Below the pieces are notes generated by a model. That model searched no databases and had not been told where the DNA came from. It saw only the letters and a list, made by a program, of their open reading frames with translations. From positions 1 to 10,135 of the forward strand of contig JBAXYB010000108.1 of assembly GCA_037127585.1 (NCBI GenBank): a DNA stretch of 10,135 nt. The letters are read 5' to 3'. Below are positions 1 through 6,844 of this stretch, piece by piece. The position numbers and the translations under genes were made by a program. The stretch is from CAINDI01 sp037127585 (GTDB lineage: Bacteria > Verrucomicrobiota > Verrucomicrobiia > Palsa-1439). The stretch's first letter is position 1; each line of letters starts with the position of its first letter.

Positions 1-534
1 GCGTTCGTCCGCAACCACTACATCGGCCGCACCTTTCTCCAACCGTCCCAACTCATCCGCGACTTCAGTGTCCGCGTGAAACTCAATCTCATCGGCGACA
101 TGGTCCGCGGCAAACGCGTCATCGTCGTCGACGACTCTATCGTGCGCGGCACCACCGCCCGGGCCCGCGTCGTCACCTTGCGCGAAGCCGGCGCGAAAGA
201 AGTTCACATGCGCATCAGTTGTCCGCCGCACCAATGGCCGTGCGCCTACGGCATCGACTTCCCGACGCGCAAAGAACTGATGGCCGCCAACAATTCCCTC
301 GACCAAATCCGCGACTTCCTCGGGGCCGACTCGCTGGGCTATCTATCGCTCGACGGCATGATCCAGGCGACCGGCCTGCCCAAGAACGAATTCTGCACCG
401 CCTGCTACACCGGCAACTATCCGTCGCCGGTGGACAGTGAACACGACAAATTTGTCATGGAACAAAACCGCACCCGGTATCGGCGCGGCGTCGGCGACAT
501 GATCTCCGACAGTTCACAACGCTCCTTGCTGTGA
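1..534 (+). CDS. purF: Amidophosphoribosyltransferase, C-terminal 177 residues (5' end outside window)
   Basis: PurF makes 5-phosphoribosylamine from PRPP and glutamine, the committed step of cytoplasmic purine synthesis. The frame is open from base 1, so only the C-terminal phosphoribosyltransferase part is seen and the glutaminase domain lies upstream. The entry begins inside the conserved AFVRNHYIGRTF segment. The PRPP-binding loop VVDDSIVRGTT lies at about 124-156, followed by a CAYGIDFPTRKEL segment. Cysteines at 241-243 (PCAYGID), 394-396 and 403-405 (FCTACYTG) match the positions that hold a [4Fe-4S] cluster in the Bacillus-type enzyme, which suggests the iron-sulfur class. The fourth ligand would be upstream. 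An extra Cys at 220-222 stands where SSPP is usual. The stop at 532-534 overlaps the purM GTG start by four bases, so the two are probably co-translated. Third codon positions are strongly C-rich. Confidence 0.96.
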   Translation, partial: AFVRNHYIGRTFLQPSQLIRDFSVRVKLNLIGDMVRGKRVIVVDDSIVRGTTARARVVTLREAGAKEVHMRISCPPHQWPCAYGIDFPTRKELMAANNSLDQIRDFLGADSLGYLSLDGMIQATGLPKNEFCTACYTGNYPSPVDSEHDKFVMEQNRTRYRRGVGDMISDSSQRSLL

Positions 535-1631
535 GCCTGAACTACAAAACCGCTGGGGTGGATTACGACGTGCTCGATACGTTCAAGCGCGCTTGTCAGC
601 GCGCCGCGGCGACCACGACCGGCAATCTTCTCCAGCATGGGTTCTCGGAAGCGCCGGCCATTCGGGGCGAAAGCGCATACGTCGTCGAAACGCCGGACGC
701 TTACCTCGCTCACGTCGAAGAAGCGCTCGGCACGAAAGTTTTGGTGGCCGATGCGCTTTACAAACTGACCGGACAGAGTTTCTACCGGAACGTGGCCATT
801 GATGATGTGGCCACGATTGCGAACGATTTGTGCGCCGTGGGCGCGTTACCGGTGAGCGTCGCGATGTACGCGGCGGTGGGGGACAATGAATATTTTGCCG
901 ACGAACGCCGCGCGCAGGATCTGGCCGACGGTTTCGCGGAAGGCTGCCGGCAGGCGGGCGCGGTGTGGAGCGGCGGTGAGACGCAGGCGTTGAAAGGGAT
1001 GATCACGCCGGGCACGGTGGTGTTGGGCGGGTCGGCGTTGGGGCGGATTGCGCCGAAGTCGCATCGGATTACCGGCGATGTGCAGGATGGCGATGCGATT
1101 GTGTGTCTCGCCAGCTCGGGCGTGCAGACGAACGGGTTGACGTTGTGCCGGGCGATTGCGGACCGGTTGCCGGAAGGTTACCGGACGAAACTTTCGGATG
1201 GGCGCGGTTACGGCGAGGCGTTGCTGGATCCGTCGGTGATTTATGTGGGGTTCGTGGCGGCGTGTCAGGCGGCGGGACTGCGGTTGCATTACGCAGTGCA
1301 TCTGACGGGGCACGGCTGGCGGAAGTTGATGCGGCTGGATGCGCCGTTTGTTTACCGGATCGAGAAGGTGCCGGAAGCGCAGCCGGTGTTTGAGTTGATC
1401 TGCCGCGCCGCCAATCTCGACACGCGTGAGGCGTACGGCACCTTTAATATGGGCGTCGGCTTCGCGGTGTACGTCGCGGCCGGCGATGCGGCGCGGTGTG
1501 TGGAGTTGGCCCGGCAACACGGTTATAGCGGCTGGATTGCCGGCACGGTGCAGAAGGACGGCGACCGGAAGGCGGTGGAGATTGTGCCGCTGGATCTGAC
1601 CTTTGCCGGCGATTCGCTGCACATTCGGTAA
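531..1631 (+). CDS. purM: Phosphoribosylformylglycinamidine cyclo-ligase (AIR synthase), divergent form
   Basis: PurM closes the imidazole ring, converting FGAM and ATP to AIR, the fifth step of purine synthesis. The product has 366 residues, slightly longer than the usual 345 or so. It opens with YKTAGVDYDVLD, a typical PurM N-terminus. The family signature D-x4-GAxP is kept (DLCAVGALP, residues 99-107), as are SGGET (147-151), SSGxxxNG (195-202), HLTG (257-260) and TFNMGVG (304-310). The phosphate-loop motif TDGVGTK is replaced by EEALGTK (63-69), and SSGPHSNG by SSGVQTNG. The usual LTGGGF reads LTGHGW. This marks a variant AIR-synthase subfamily rather than the E. coli type. The start is GTG inside a GTGA overlap with purF, with no clear Shine-Dalgarno, so translation coupling is likely. 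The purF-purM order supports the assignment. An AIR-synthase-related protein of altered function is the main alternative. Confidence 0.88.
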   Translation: MSLNYKTAGVDYDVLDTFKRACQRAAATTTGNLLQHGFSEAPAIRGESAYVVETPDAYLAHVEEALGTKVLVADALYKLTGQSFYRNVAIDDVATIANDLCAVGALPVSVAMYAAVGDNEYFADERRAQDLADGFAEGCRQAGAVWSGGETQALKGMITPGTVVLGGSALGRIAPKSHRITGDVQDGDAIVCLASSGVQTNGLTLCRAIADRLPEGYRTKLSDGRGYGEALLDPSVIYVGFVAACQAAGLRLHYAVHLTGHGWRKLMRLDAPFVYRIEKVPEAQPVFELICRAANLDTREAYGTFNMGVGFAVYVAAGDAARCVELARQHGYSGWIAGTVQKDGDRKAVEIVPLDLTFAGDSLHIR

Positions 1632-1641
1632 CGGATTTGAA

Positions 1642-1815
1642 TTACGACAGATTGCCGTTGACGCTGCCGAGCTTGGTGTTGACGGAACGACCGATGCCCT
1701 TGAGAACTACGATGGCGACCACCGAGATCAACGCCAAGATCAATGCGTATTCAACCAAGCTTTGCCCGCGCGTGCAGCGGCGCACCCGAATCCATTTATA
1801 TAGACGCTTCTTCAT
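1642..1815 (-). CDS. Flp/Fap-type pilin (Flp family), small solitary gene
   Basis: This 57-residue protein has the hallmarks of an Flp (type IVb) prepilin. A short positively charged leader (MKKRLYK...RR) is followed by the prepilin peptidase site G17|QSLVEY, with Glu at +5 and Tyr at +6 of the mature protein. A hydrophobic helix rich in A, L, I and V follows (residues 23-39), then a short polar tail. Such pilins are cleaved by a TadV-type peptidase and assembled in the envelope by a Tad secretion machine. No tad or cpa genes are visible here; the neighbours are purM (convergent, 10 bases away) and purH (divergent). The ATG at 1813-1815 is preferred. The in-frame ATG at 1834-1836 would add seven residues but overlaps the proposed -10 element. 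I see no strong Shine-Dalgarno. The frame stays open far upstream into antisense purH, which is not part of the gene. Confidence 0.87.
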   Translation of the reverse strand: MKKRLYKWIRVRRCTRGQSLVEYALILALISVVAIVVLKGIGRSVNTKLGSVNGNLS

Positions 1816-1834
1816 GGTCACTTGAATAGCAGGC

Positions 1835-1862
1835 ATTGTGCCCGACCGCAGTTCCATCGCAA
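1835..1862 (-). promoter_or_regulatory. Candidate sigma70-like promoter for the Flp pilin gene
   Basis: On the minus strand TTGCGA (1857-1862) and CACAAT (1835-1840) are separated by 16 bases. Each matches the sigma70 consensus at four of six positions. Transcription would start about 7 bases further on, giving a leader of roughly 10-15 bases before the ATG at 1815. This is a visual match only. Confidence 0.35.
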
Positions 1863-1867
1863 AGGTA

Positions 1868-1896
1868 TTGAACGCCGCCCCCGGCTTCGCTAGGCT
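1868..1896 (+). promoter_or_regulatory. Candidate promoter for purH, possibly producing a near-leaderless mRNA
   Basis: TTGAAC (1868-1873) and TAGGCT (1891-1896) are separated by 17 bases, the ideal sigma70 spacing. They match the consensus at four and three of six positions. The -10 element ends only 9 bases before the purH ATG, so a start site at the usual distance would fall within about three bases of the start codon. There is no Shine-Dalgarno in the gap, which fits a leaderless message. This is inferred from spacing alone. Confidence 0.4.
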
Positions 1897-1905
1897 GTCC
1901 GTTCT

Positions 1906-3456
1906 ATGAGCAGGATTCACCGCGCATTGATCAGCGTTTCCGATAAAACGGGGCTGATTCAGTTTGTCCAACAATTGCACGTTCTCGGAATTGAGATTGT
2001 TTCGACGGGCGGGACGGCGCGCGCGTTGCAGGACGCGGGGATCCCGGTGATGGAGATTGGCGAGTTTACCGGCTTCCCGGAGATGATGGACGGCCGGGTG
2101 AAGACGTTGCATCCGAAAGTCCACGGCGGACTGCTCTACATCCGCGGCAATGCCGAGCATGAAGCCGCCGCCGCCAAGCACGGGATCCAGCCCATCGACA
2201 TGGTGGTGGTGAATCTGTATCCGTTCGAGCAAACCGTCGCGAAACCGAATGTCAGCCTGCACGAAGCGATCGAGAATATCGACATTGGCGGCCCGAGCAT
2301 GTTGCGGAGTGCGGCCAAGAATCATGCGAGCGTGACGGTGGTGGTCGATCCCAGCGATTACCCGGCGGTGGTGAAAGATATTCAAGAACACGCCGGCAAC
2401 ACCTGCGAAATGTTTCGCTGGAAGCTCGCGGTGAAAGTGTTCGAGACCACGAGCCGGTATGACGGCGCGATCGCGGCGCATTTGCACGCGGAGCGGATGA
2501 AGGCGAAGGGCCAAGCGGCGGAGTTACCGGAGACGTTCCGGTTGACGCTGCCGAAGGCGCAGAACCTTCGCTATGGCGAGAATCCGCACCAGAAGGCGGC
2601 GTTTTATGGGCAGCCGTTTGAACAACTCCACGGCAAGGAACTTTCGTATAACAACATTCTCGATCTGACCGCGGCGGCGGAATTAGTCGCGGAGTTCGAG
2701 GACCCGACGGTCGCCATCATCAAGCACACGAATCCGTGTGGCGTGGGCAGCGCGCCGACGTTGGCCGCAGCGTGGGAGTTGGCGTATGCGACTGACAAGC
2801 AGGCGCCGTTCGGCGGAATCATTGCGGTGAATCGTCCGCTTGATGCCGGGATTGCGACGGCCATCGCCGAGATTTTTAGTGAAGTGATTGTGGCGCCGGA
2901 TTTCTTGCCGGACGCGTTGGCGATTTTGCAGAAGAAGAAGAATTTGCGACTGATTAAGAAGCTTTCAGCGGTCAGCTCTCAGCTCTCAGCCAGAACCGTT
3001 ACCGGGGGTGTGCTGGTGCAGGAGCGCGACACCCGGCTGGTGTCGGCGGCGGACTTGAAGGCGGTCACGCAGCGGCATCCGACACAGGCGGAACGGCATG
3101 CGATGTTGTTTGCGTGGCGGGTCGTCAAGCATGTAAAGTCCAACGCGATTGTCTTCGCGACGGCCGACGGCGCGACGGCACGGACGCTGGGCATTGGGGC
3201 CGGGCAGATGAGCCGGGTGGATTCGTCGAAGATTGCCGTGTGGAAAGCCGGGGAAGCGGGATTGAGTCTGGCCGGGAGTGTGGTGGCCAGCGATGCGTTT
3301 TTTCCATTTCCGGACGGCGTGGTCGCGGCGGCGGAGGCCGGGGCGGTGGCGGCAATTCAGCCGGGCGGGAGTGTGCGCGACCCGGAAGTGATTGCGGCCG
3401 CAGAACAACGGAATCTGGCGATGGTTTTTACGGGCATTCGGCATTTTCGACACTGA
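1906..3456 (+). CDS. purH: Bifunctional AICAR transformylase / IMP cyclohydrolase
   Basis: PurH carries out the last two steps of IMP synthesis: formylation of AICAR with 10-formyl-tetrahydrofolate, then ring closure. The 516-residue length is normal for the family. The N-terminal cyclohydrolase (MGS-like) domain, about residues 1-200, shows SVSDKTG (10-16), STGGTARAL (33-41), DGRVKTLHPKVHGG (62-75) and NIDIGGPSMLRSAAKNH (124-140). The transformylase domain shows LRYGENPHQ (221-229) and the Lys273-His274 pair in IIKHTNPCGVG, the known catalytic motif. The protein ends with the typical TGIRHFRH. The start is the only good ATG, without a Shine-Dalgarno but with a -10-like TAGGCT 9 bases upstream. 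A short tandem DNA repeat is translated in frame at residues 354-362, in a stretch whose length varies between family members. Key residues look intact, so the enzyme is probably functional. Confidence 0.97.
   Translation: MSRIHRALISVSDKTGLIQFVQQLHVLGIEIVSTGGTARALQDAGIPVMEIGEFTGFPEMMDGRVKTLHPKVHGGLLYIRGNAEHEAAAAKHGIQPIDMVVVNLYPFEQTVAKPNVSLHEAIENIDIGGPSMLRSAAKNHASVTVVVDPSDYPAVVKDIQEHAGNTCEMFRWKLAVKVFETTSRYDGAIAAHLHAERMKAKGQAAELPETFRLTLPKAQNLRYGENPHQKAAFYGQPFEQLHGKELSYNNILDLTAAAELVAEFEDPTVAIIKHTNPCGVGSAPTLAAAWELAYATDKQAPFGGIIAVNRPLDAGIATAIAEIFSEVIVAPDFLPDALAILQKKKNLRLIKKLSAVSSQLSARTVTGGVLVQERDTRLVSAADLKAVTQRHPTQAERHAMLFAWRVVKHVKSNAIVFATADGATARTLGIGAGQMSRVDSSKIAVWKAGEAGLSLAGSVVASDAFFPFPDGVVAAAEAGAVAAIQPGGSVRDPEVIAAAEQRNLAMVFTGIRHFRH
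2965..2992 (+). repeat. Four tandem 7-bp units (TCAGCTC type) inside purH
   Basis: The units are TCAGCGG (2965-2971), TCAGCTC (2972-2978), TCAGCTC (2979-2985) and TCAGCCA (2986-2992). They read in frame as the residues SAVSSQLSA of purH (354-362), between the conserved KKKNLRLIKK and the GGVLVQERDT strand. Three 7-bp units make 21 bases, so gain or loss in threes keeps the frame. Whether the heptamer recurs elsewhere in the genome cannot be seen here. Confidence 0.8.
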
Positions 3457-3497
3457 ACAGAACGGGTTAAACAGCGATCAAACCTCGATAGGTCTAC

Positions 3498-6400
3498 GTG
3501 GCAAAACAACCAATTGATTCAACTCCAACTTCTTTGTCCGCTCCGCGCGGGCTTTTCACGTGGCAAGAATGGGTCGCGGCCGGTCTGGCGTTCCTCGTTT
3601 CGGGGCTGACGTATTTTTATTACATGGTGCCGGAGGTGACGTTGCAGGACTCGGGCGAACTGGTGACCGGGGCGTTCAACTTCGGCGTGCCACATCCGAC
3701 CGGCTATCCGCTCTGGGCGTTTCTGGGCTGGGTTTGGCGGCACCTGGTGCCGTTCGGCAATCCGGCGTGGCGGTTGTGTTTATTCTCAGTGGTGACGGGT
3801 GCGGCGTTGGTCGGGATTCTGACGCTGTTGATGTCGCGCAGCATTTTGATGTTGCTGCGGAATTCGCCGTGGGACGACAAAATTGACGAGTCTCTGAAGG
3901 AATGGTTGTCGCTCGCGGTGGCGACGGCGTCGGCGATGCTGTTTGCGTTTAACCGGGGCGTGTGGCAGTGGGCTTGCGTGCCGGAGATGCGGGTCTTGAA
4001 TGTGTTTTCGTTCGTGCTGACGACGTGCATTTTCTTCGCGTGGATGATGCGGCCGGAAAAACACCGGTATTTGTATGCGTTGCTGTTGGTGTGGGGCTTG
4101 AGTCTGGCGAACCATCAGACGATCATCGTGATGGCTGCGCCGTTCGTCATCGGCCTGTGGGTGGTCGGATTTTTCGCCAAGGATCAAACTGATAAGCAGC
4201 GCTATTCGGGTTTGCTGGAAGTCGGGTTTGGCCTGCTCGTGGCGTGGGCGGCCGGCGTGTACGTCAATGCGTGGTTGCTGACCGGCCCAGGTGAGGTGGT
4301 TTGGACGCAGAAGGTGAAAACGGTTTTGTTGTTTGGTCCGTTGAGCCAGCCGTTACCGGTGCTGGCGCTAGTGGGTGGAGGCGCGGCGGCGTTGTTGGTT
4401 TTTGGTACGCAGGCCGGGCTGATGTGTTGGAAGCGCGCGGCGTGGTGCGCGGGTTGGTTTCTGTTGGGTTTAAGCATGTACGTCTACATGCCGATTGCGG
4501 CGTCAACAAATCCGCCGATGAACTGGGGATTCGCGTCGACGAAACAGGGCTTTCTCCACGCCATCACCCGTGGTCAATACGAACAAATCCGCCTCGCGCT
4601 GCCGTGGACGGAGAAGTTCTGGATCCAAATTGGCCTATTTATCCAACAACTATTCAAGCAGTACGGCTGGCCGGTAGCCTTGTTTGCGGTCGTCCCGTTC
4701 GTCGTCTTGTTCAGCCAGTGGACGCAGCTCAAGTACCGCAGCCGGCAATGGCTGATCTTTGCCCTCAGCGCCTTCCTGATTTCATGGATCGGATTGATCA
4801 TCATCATCAATCCCGACATCGATAAGACGCAGCAGGAGATTAACCTGAAGTTCTTCGCGCCGGCGCACGGATTTTTCGCGATGCTGATCGGTTACGGCAT
4901 TGCGTTCACAATGGCGTGGGCTTTGGCCCGCTGGCCGGAGCGGTTGCCGCGAATGGGTGTGGTCGCCGGCAGTTGGGCGCTGGTGGCGCTGGCGTTGATC
5001 CCCTTCAACCAGAACTGGGAAACCTGCGAACAACGCGGCCATGACTTTGGCTATCAATTCGGCTACCGGATGTTCAATCCCGGCGGCGAATATCCGCCGA
5101 TGGATAAGGACGCCTTCTTGTTCGGCGGCACCGATCCCGGCCGGTTTGTGCCGACGTACATGATTTTCTCCGAGAGCCAAGTCGCCCCGCGCAACAAGTT
5201 CCGCGACCCGAACTTCGACCGGCGCGACGTTTACATCGTCACCCAAAATGCGTTGGCCGACACAACGTACATGGCCTACATCCGCGACCACTACGATTAC
5301 TCGCGTCCGAACCCGACGAATGAAGCCACGTTGAGCAAACTCGATCCTTGGCAACGCTCCGTCTTCCGGTGGGGCTGGCGCAATCTCCATCGCGACAAGA
5401 TGTACCCAGTTGAACCCATCTGGATTCCCGGCGAACAAGATTCGCAACGCGCCTTCCAAGAATACGTCGCGGACATTCAAGGTCGCCGCGCGCGGGGCGA
5501 GCAACCCGATGCCGAAGAGGAAGTCGATATCGTCGGGGGCCGGGTACAAGTGCGCGGCGTCAAAGGCGTGATGAACATCAACGGCATCCTCTGCAAATGG
5601 ATTCACGATCGCAACAAAGCCAAGCACACCTTCTACATCGAAGAAAGCTACGTCATCCCCTGGATGTACCCGTACCTCGAGCCGTACGGCATCATCATGA
5701 AGATCAATGCCGAACCGCTCCAGACGCCCCAGGCGAGCCCGCAGCTCTGGTCGACCATGATCGCCCGCGACCGCGCTTACTGGGACAAACTGGTCGCCGA
5801 ATTCACTGCCCGGCCGGAGTTTTGGCGCGACAACGATGCCCGCAAGACATTCTCCAAACTCCGCTCCGCCATCGGCGGCATCTACGCGTACCGCAAACTT
5901 TTTAACGAAGCCGAGTACGCTTATCGCCAGTCGCTCCAACTCTGCCCGGACAGTCCCGAAGCTAATTTCCGGTTCGCCCAATTGCTCATTGAAACTGGCA
6001 AGCCCGCCGAGGCCGTTACCACGCTGGAGAACTATCAGAAACTCGACCCGCTCAACGCCAAGATCGGCGCCGCCGTCCAACAAATTCGCAACATCCAACA
6101 AGCGAGCGTCACGGTTCAACAACTCGAAAAACTGCACGCCTCCCAACCACGCAACCTCACCAACGTTGCCCAACTCGCCCAAGCCTACCTGCGCCTCAAC
6201 CAATTCGATCGCGTGCCGGCGCTCTTCGACGCGTTCATGGCCCAGTCGGAGATCCCCAGCGGCGACATGCTCCAAATCGCCCAGTTCTACCTCTCCCTCA
6301 ACCAAGCGGCGCTCGCTGTGCGCACCTTGGAACAAACCACGGCGCGTTACCCGCAAGACGTCGAGTCGTACTACGCGCTCTCACTCCTGCGCGGCATGAC

Positions 6401-6548
6401 CGGCGACGTCCCGAACGCTTTGGCCGCCCTATCCAAAGCCATCCAACTCAACCCTGCCATTCGTGAACGCGCCCGCGGCGACAACCGGTACAACGCCCTG
6501 CGCAACGACCCGCGTTTCCAAAGCCTCGTCAACACCCCTAAGCCGTGA
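3498..6548 (+). CDS. DUF2723 (TMEM260-like) polytopic membrane protein with C-terminal TPRs, probable glycosyltransferase
   Basis: The product has 1016 residues. The N-terminal half has about 11-12 hydrophobic segments between residues 24 and 503. Just after the first lies TLQDSGELVTGAF with GVPHPTGYP (63-71), the hallmark of DUF2723. Human TMEM260, of this family, is a protein O-mannosyltransferase. The fold is GT-C-like, with acidic residues of the QDSGEL loop (D51, E54) as candidate catalytic groups. Residues 504-785 form a soluble region, probably on the outer face. Residues 786-989 are helical with TPR-like repeats (for example 790-823, 824-857 and 956-989). By family analogy it would transfer a sugar from a lipid donor to protein, but the bacterial substrate is unknown. 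The start is GTG at 3498 with a weak AGGT four bases upstream. The stop overlaps the next gene by four bases. Third codon bases switch from G-rich to C-rich part-way along. Confidence 0.88.
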   Translation: MAKQPIDSTPTSLSAPRGLFTWQEWVAAGLAFLVSGLTYFYYMVPEVTLQDSGELVTGAFNFGVPHPTGYPLWAFLGWVWRHLVPFGNPAWRLCLFSVVTGAALVGILTLLMSRSILMLLRNSPWDDKIDESLKEWLSLAVATASAMLFAFNRGVWQWACVPEMRVLNVFSFVLTTCIFFAWMMRPEKHRYLYALLLVWGLSLANHQTIIVMAAPFVIGLWVVGFFAKDQTDKQRYSGLLEVGFGLLVAWAAGVYVNAWLLTGPGEVVWTQKVKTVLLFGPLSQPLPVLALVGGGAAALLVFGTQAGLMCWKRAAWCAGWFLLGLSMYVYMPIAASTNPPMNWGFASTKQGFLHAITRGQYEQIRLALPWTEKFWIQIGLFIQQLFKQYGWPVALFAVVPFVVLFSQWTQLKYRSRQWLIFALSAFLISWIGLIIIINPDIDKTQQEINLKFFAPAHGFFAMLIGYGIAFTMAWALARWPERLPRMGVVAGSWALVALALIPFNQNWETCEQRGHDFGYQFGYRMFNPGGEYPPMDKDAFLFGGTDPGRFVPTYMIFSESQVAPRNKFRDPNFDRRDVYIVTQNALADTTYMAYIRDHYDYSRPNPTNEATLSKLDPWQRSVFRWGWRNLHRDKMYPVEPIWIPGEQDSQRAFQEYVADIQGRRARGEQPDAEEEVDIVGGRVQVRGVKGVMNINGILCKWIHDRNKAKHTFYIEESYVIPWMYPYLEPYGIIMKINAEPLQTPQASPQLWSTMIARDRAYWDKLVAEFTARPEFWRDNDARKTFSKLRSAIGGIYAYRKLFNEAEYAYRQSLQLCPDSPEANFRFAQLLIETGKPAEAVTTLENYQKLDPLNAKIGAAVQQIRNIQQASVTVQQLEKLHASQPRNLTNVAQLAQAYLRLNQFDRVPALFDAFMAQSEIPSGDMLQIAQFYLSLNQAALAVRTLEQTTARYPQDVESYYALSLLRGMTGDVPNALAALSKAIQLNPAIRERARGDNRYNALRNDPRFQSLVNTPKP

Positions 6549-6844
6549 AGCTCAAGAACATCGAAGTCGTCAACAACATCTTCGCCATCGTCTGGGACGA
6601 TGGCCGGGAAAGCTATGTTGATTTTGAAGCGCTCCGCCGCGCCTGTCCGTGCGCGATGTGCAAAGGCGAGACGAATGTGCTGTCCGAGTACAAGCCCAAG
6701 CCGCAAAACTACACCCCGGCCAGCTTCGAGTTGCGCAGCTGGCAATTCGTCGGCGGCTACGGCCTCCAGCCCCAGTGGGCCGATGGCCACGCTGCCGGTA
6801 TCTTTTCCTTCGACTATCTCCGCAAAATGGAGTCACCGGCGTGA
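6545..6844 (+). CDS. DUF971 protein (GBBH-like N-terminal domain), zinc-binding
   Basis: This 99-residue protein is a stand-alone DUF971 domain, the fold found at the N-terminus of gamma-butyrobetaine hydroxylase. VDFEALRRACPCAMC supplies Cys34, Cys36 and Cys39. With His82 (WADGHAAGIFSFDYL) these match the three-Cys, one-His zinc site of the hydroxylase N-terminal domain. The ending GIFSFDYLR is typical of the family. No oxygenase domain follows, so it is not itself a hydroxylase; in bacteria these small proteins are often linked to iron-sulfur cluster or metal-protein handling, without a settled role. The GTG start sits in a GTGA overlap with the upstream membrane protein and lacks a Shine-Dalgarno, so it depends on translation coupling. 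Its stop overlaps the next start in the same way. The function here is unknown. Confidence 0.9.
   Translation: MKLKNIEVVNNIFAIVWDDGRESYVDFEALRRACPCAMCKGETNVLSEYKPKPQNYTPASFELRSWQFVGGYGLQPQWADGHAAGIFSFDYLRKMESPA

Noticed and set aside
846..1622. 258-codon open frame on the minus strand
   Set aside because: It is antisense to purM, whose conserved motifs run through the whole region. The product is Arg/His/Pro-rich, typical of a shadow frame.
1816..2514. Long N-terminal extension of the Flp pilin frame
   Set aside because: The frame runs open into antisense purH by chance. Only the last 57 codons look like protein, starting with MKK and a prepilin site.
3114..3470. 118-codon Gly/Arg-rich open frame on the + strand
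   Set aside because: It is a shifted frame within purH, low in complexity and without any motif.
3467..3494. TTAAAC with 16 bases to TAGGTC as a promoter for the DUF2723 gene
   Set aside because: Both boxes match poorly and the -10 would end three bases before the GTG start. The gene may simply be read through from purH, 41 bases upstream.
4782..6356. 524-codon open frame on the minus strand
   Set aside because: It is wholly antisense to the DUF2723/TPR gene, whose C-ending codon bias removes stops from that frame. The translation has no recognisable domain and the sense protein is clearly real.
6649..6840. 64-residue N-terminal extension of the TatD hydrolase
   Set aside because: It overlaps DUF971 out of frame and has no family similarity. 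The GTG at 6841 has a GGAG eight bases upstream and begins right at the conserved EPHCH motif.
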